NCBI RefSeq assembly: GCF_004367745.1
Contig: NZ_CP037993.1
Span: 620,001-684,000 of the forward strand
DNA length: 64,000 nt
Direction of reading: 5' to 3'
Source of the DNA: Herbaspirillum huttiense
GTDB taxonomy: Bacteria; Pseudomonadota; Gammaproteobacteria; Burkholderiales; Burkholderiaceae_D
Numbering within the stretch: the stretch's first letter is position 1; the number at the start of each line of letters is the position of its first letter. The notes below the pieces were generated by a model. That model did not search any database and was not told where the DNA came from. It saw nothing but the letters and a program-made list of their open reading frames with translations. Of this stretch, positions 61,471 through 64,000 are shown piece after piece. The position numbers and the translations under genes are program-made.

Positions 61471-63222
61471 TCAATCGAGGCGGAAACGGCGTTCGGCGAA
61501 GGCATACAGGCGACGCCAGACAAACTTGTTCATCAACACGACGAACATCGACATCACGCCGATGCTGGCGATGATGAGTGGCGTATCACCGGATTTGGTG
61601 ACTGCCGAAATATAAGCACCCAGGCCATCGGCCTTGAGCGAGACATCGCCCCAGCTGGCCAGCTCGGCCACGATGGAGGCATTCCACGCGCCACCGGCGG
61701 CGGTACAGGCACCGGTCACCCAGAACGGGAAGATGGCCGGCAGGATCAGGGTCTTCCACAAGTTCCAGCGCGACAGGCCATACATGCGGGCGGCTTCCTT
61801 CAGGTCATTGGGAATGGCCATGGCACCGGCGATCACGTTGAAGAGGATGTACCACTGCGTGCCCATGGCGATCAACAGGATGCTGCCCCAGTTCATGCTG
61901 ACGTTGGCGGCCACGAACCAGCCCACCACCAGCGGGAAGGTCATGTTGACCGGGAAGGACGCGCCGATCTGCGCCAGCGGCTGGGCGAAGCGGGCGATGT
62001 GCGGCTTGGAGCCGATCCAGACGCCCACCGGGGTCCAGATCAGGGTGGCAATGACCGTCATGGCCAGCACCCGCAGCATCGTCAGGAAACCCAGCCAGAC
62101 GATGTGGCCGAACAGGCTCCAGCTCATGGCGCCGTGCAGGGCATCGATGGCGGCCACCAGCCCGCGCAAGGCTTCAAAGATCAGCAGGCCGCAGATCACG
62201 CCGGTGATGACGCGCTTGGTCCAGCGCTCGCGGGTGATGCGGGCCGGCGTGGGCGCGGCCGAGGTGGCCGGACGACGGCGCGCCAGCCAGTCGCCCAGCG
62301 GCAGCCACAGTTTTTCATCAAGCCAGGTAAAGACGTAGGAGCCGCGCAGCAGGTCATACACCCACGAAGTCGGCGGCGAGGTCGATTCGGTCAGTTCGAT
62401 CTTGAACTTGTCGGCCCAGGCCAGCAGCGGCCGCCAGACCAGCTGGTCGCTCACCAGGATCAGCGCCAGCATGGCGATGACCGCCCACAGTGCCGCCGTA
62501 TGGTCGCCCTGGTCGATGGCCTGGGCCATGTAGGAACCGAGGCCGGGCAGCTTCAGGTCCTTGTTCATGACGCTGATGGCTTCGCTCTGCGCCACGAAGA
62601 ACCAGCCGCCGCCGAAGGACATCATCGAGTTCCAGATCAGGCTGTGCGCCGAAGCCGGCAGCTCGACCGTGCGGAAGCGTTGCCACGCGGTGAGGCGGTA
62701 GGTGGAAGCGGCTTCCTGCATGTCGGTCGGGATGGTGACCATGGAGTGATAGAAGCCGAAGGCCATGTTCCACACCTGGCCGGTGAAGATGGCGAAGATG
62801 GCCGCGCATTCCACGCCCATCAGGCTACCCGGGAACAGTGCCATGAAGCCGGCCACGGTGGCCGAGAGGAAGCCCAGCACCGGCACCGATTGCAGGATGT
62901 CCAGCGCCGGCAGGATCAGGGCGCGCGCGCGGCGGCTCTTGGCGGCCAGGTAGCCGGTGCCGATGGCGAAGAACAAGGAAAACGCGAAGGCGATCCACAT
63001 GCGCAGCAGCGTGCGGCCGGCGTAATAGGGGATCATGGCGGGCGAGCTGTCGACCTCCAGCTGGTCGGACGGATCGAAGTGCACCAGCATGCCCTTGCCG
63101 AAGTGCAGGGCGCTCCACAGCAGGCCGAACAGCACCGCCAGCACCAGCGCATCGATCCAGCCGAAGCCAGGCTTGACTTCTTCATAGGCCGTCAGTTGCG
63201 GCGAGGTGGTCTTCATTGTCAT
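61471..63222 (-). CDS. ABC transporter permease with two fused permease domains
   Basis: A 583-residue inner-membrane protein formed by two BPD_transp_1 domains in tandem. Each carries an EAA loop: EAASTYRLTAWQRFRTVELP near residue 172 and EAARMYGLSRWNLWKTLILP near residue 475. The first half has four to five helices (IAFAFSLFFAIGTGYLA, VLGFLSATVAGFMALFPG) and the second resembles it (MTVIATLIWTPVGVWIG, LIAMGTQWYILFNVIAG). Fusion of both permease copies in one chain is known among nitrate/taurine-type importers. It is immediately upstream of its ATPase. The start at 63222 has an alternative ATG two codons downstream. Confidence 0.93.
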   Translation of the reverse strand: MTMKTTSPQLTAYEEVKPGFGWIDALVLAVLFGLLWSALHFGKGMLVHFDPSDQLEVDSSPAMIPYYAGRTLLRMWIAFAFSLFFAIGTGYLAAKSRRARALILPALDILQSVPVLGFLSATVAGFMALFPGSLMGVECAAIFAIFTGQVWNMAFGFYHSMVTIPTDMQEAASTYRLTAWQRFRTVELPASAHSLIWNSMMSFGGGWFFVAQSEAISVMNKDLKLPGLGSYMAQAIDQGDHTAALWAVIAMLALILVSDQLVWRPLLAWADKFKIELTESTSPPTSWVYDLLRGSYVFTWLDEKLWLPLGDWLARRRPATSAAPTPARITRERWTKRVITGVICGLLIFEALRGLVAAIDALHGAMSWSLFGHIVWLGFLTMLRVLAMTVIATLIWTPVGVWIGSKPHIARFAQPLAQIGASFPVNMTFPLVVGWFVAANVSMNWGSILLIAMGTQWYILFNVIAGAMAIPNDLKEAARMYGLSRWNLWKTLILPAIFPFWVTGACTAAGGAWNASIVAELASWGDVSLKADGLGAYISAVTKSGDTPLIIASIGVMSMFVVLMNKFVWRRLYAFAERRFRLD

Positions 63223-63571
63223 GGCGGCGAGGCTGGATGGCGGTGTTGGCGGTAAGTGCGGTTGTGGCGGTGTTGGCTTGGCAAGGCATGGTCAGGCGCG
63301 CCGAGACCGGTCGTGCGCGATCCATTCATGACCGATCCGTCACCCCCGGGACCGGCGCGTCACTGTATCAAGGAATTCTGACAGTTTCTTGACCAGCTTT
63401 CCGGAGGCCGCAATTTGGCTCTTCGCTGGAAGCAAGCCTGTGGCTTAACGCCTTGGAGAAGAAAAAGGCTGACGTCCGCCGGATTCGATCCGCATCGTAT
63501 CGCCATGTCGCCAACAAAAAAGCCGCCCTGTTTTCACAGGACGGCTTCGCGCATCGAAGTGAAGGACCGTT
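63223..63571. other. Intergenic region between MFS and ABC genes
   Basis: 349 bp. It contains the terminator hairpin of the MFS gene at 63515-63548 and presumably the promoter of the ABC operon near 63300-63400, which could not be resolved. No small gene was supported. Confidence 0.4.
63515..63548 (-). terminator. Terminator of the MFS gene at the right edge
   Basis: Read on the minus strand, the stem GCCGTCCTGTG-AAA-ACAGGGCGGC is followed by TTTTTTG. The T-run is on the minus strand, so it ends the transporter transcript. Confidence 0.85.
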
Positions 63572-64000
63572 TCAGGCGGGCTGCCGTTGCCCTTCCGGCA
63601 CCCCCTTGCGCGGGATCATCGTCCACATCGTCAAGCCGCTGAGCAACAGCAATCCCGCCAGGATATACAGCGCGATATCGATATTGCCGGTCCGCGTCTT
63701 GACCAGGCCGATCAGCCAGGGACTGACGATGCCGCTGGTGATGCCCACGCTGGAGATGAAGGCGATGCCGGGCGCGATGGTCTGGGACGGCAGCAAGCCC
63801 GGCGGCAGCGACCAGAAGATCGGCAGGGCCGCAAAGATCAGGACCGCCGCCACCGACAGCAGCCCCAGCGACACCGCAAAGCTCGACGGATGCAGAGTCA
63901 GCGCCGCCAAAGCCAGCGCACCGCCGGTGGTACATACCAGGAAGTGGCCGTGACGTTCATTGCGGCGATCCGAGCGGCGCGCGATCAGGATCAGGCCGAT
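63572..64000 (-). CDS. MFS transporter (anion:cation symporter-like), C-terminal part
   Basis: 143 C-terminal residues are visible; the rest lies beyond the right edge. The sequence reads RRSDRRNERHGHFLV, then hydrophobic segments (LALAALTLHPSSFAVSLGLLSVA, LIFAALPIFWSLPPGLL, GIAFISSVGITSGIVSPWLIG, LYILAGLLLLSGLTMWTMI) and a short basic tail. PGLLPSQTIAPGIAFISSVG and SPWLIGLVKTRTG are typical of the ACS family (tartrate, 4-hydroxyphenylacetate or phthalate permease-like). The last two helices and the terminator are complete. The substrate is unknown. Confidence 0.85.
   Translation of the reverse strand: MGLILIARRSDRRNERHGHFLVCTTGGALALAALTLHPSSFAVSLGLLSVAAVLIFAALPIFWSLPPGLLPSQTIAPGIAFISSVGITSGIVSPWLIGLVKTRTGNIDIALYILAGLLLLSGLTMWTMIPRKGVPEGQRQPA

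Overview
The window is high-GC chromosomal DNA from a betaproteobacterium. The gene families and neighbour pairs (pcm next to a rhodanese, AcrAB with a divergent AcrR, a FapA-like protein, several HAMP/MA chemoreceptors, MntP behind a yybP-ykoY riboswitch) fit the Oxalobacteraceae, most likely Herbaspirillum or a close relative. The species assignment is inference from sequence flavour only.

Layout. 1-4 kb: an RND multidrug pump (membrane fusion protein and the N-terminal half of the permease) with a divergent TetR regulator and a near-perfect 26-bp operator between them. 4.2-8.3 kb: rhodanese, protein-isoaspartyl methyltransferase, a TetR regulator, a small Cys-cluster gene split by a ~1.18-kb insert that carries its own replacement copy plus an unknown gene, and an ArsC-like reductase. 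8.6-15.3 kb: tandem UppP paralogues, RecQ, a chemoreceptor with a 24-bp in-frame tandem duplication, TrmB and tRNA-Gly(CCC). 15.6-19.8 kb: an AT-richer accessory island with a HEPN-like protein, a small secreted Cys protein, a truncated restriction-type endonuclease, a deleted IS21-family element, and the remains of a His-Xaa-Ser (Hxs) radical-SAM peptide system (hxsA and hxsD, with no hxsB or hxsC). The island is flanked by two related copies of the 3' end of a molybdate-binding-like gene.

19.7-33 kb: periplasmic binding protein, membrane protein, an SDR-type reductase behind paired palindromes, AlaX-like editing protein, a Cache/GAF/HD-GYP sensor, a cold-shock protein followed by ~500 bp of highly structured non-coding DNA ending in a terminator, then transketolase, LysR, SDR and an orphan TRAP binding protein. 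33-48 kb: mostly housekeeping and regulatory genes, including a degenerate GGDEF protein and a cation-diffusion-facilitator gene that seems to have lost its second metal-site helix. 48.4-53 kb: Mn riboswitch with mntP, an AT-rich KAP-family NTPase gene standing alone, and ilvD. 53-64 kb: AI-2E-type permease, a 3-kb segment bounded by a perfect 20-bp inverted repeat (VOC protein, frameshifted LysR, MFS exporter), a chemoreceptor, an ABC importer with a fused double permease, and the C-terminal end of another MFS transporter.

The most interesting parts are the decayed Hxs locus with its IS-linked deletion, the insert that replaces the gene it interrupts, the structured RNA candidate downstream of the cold-shock gene, and several in-frame or single-base lesions in otherwise normal genes.
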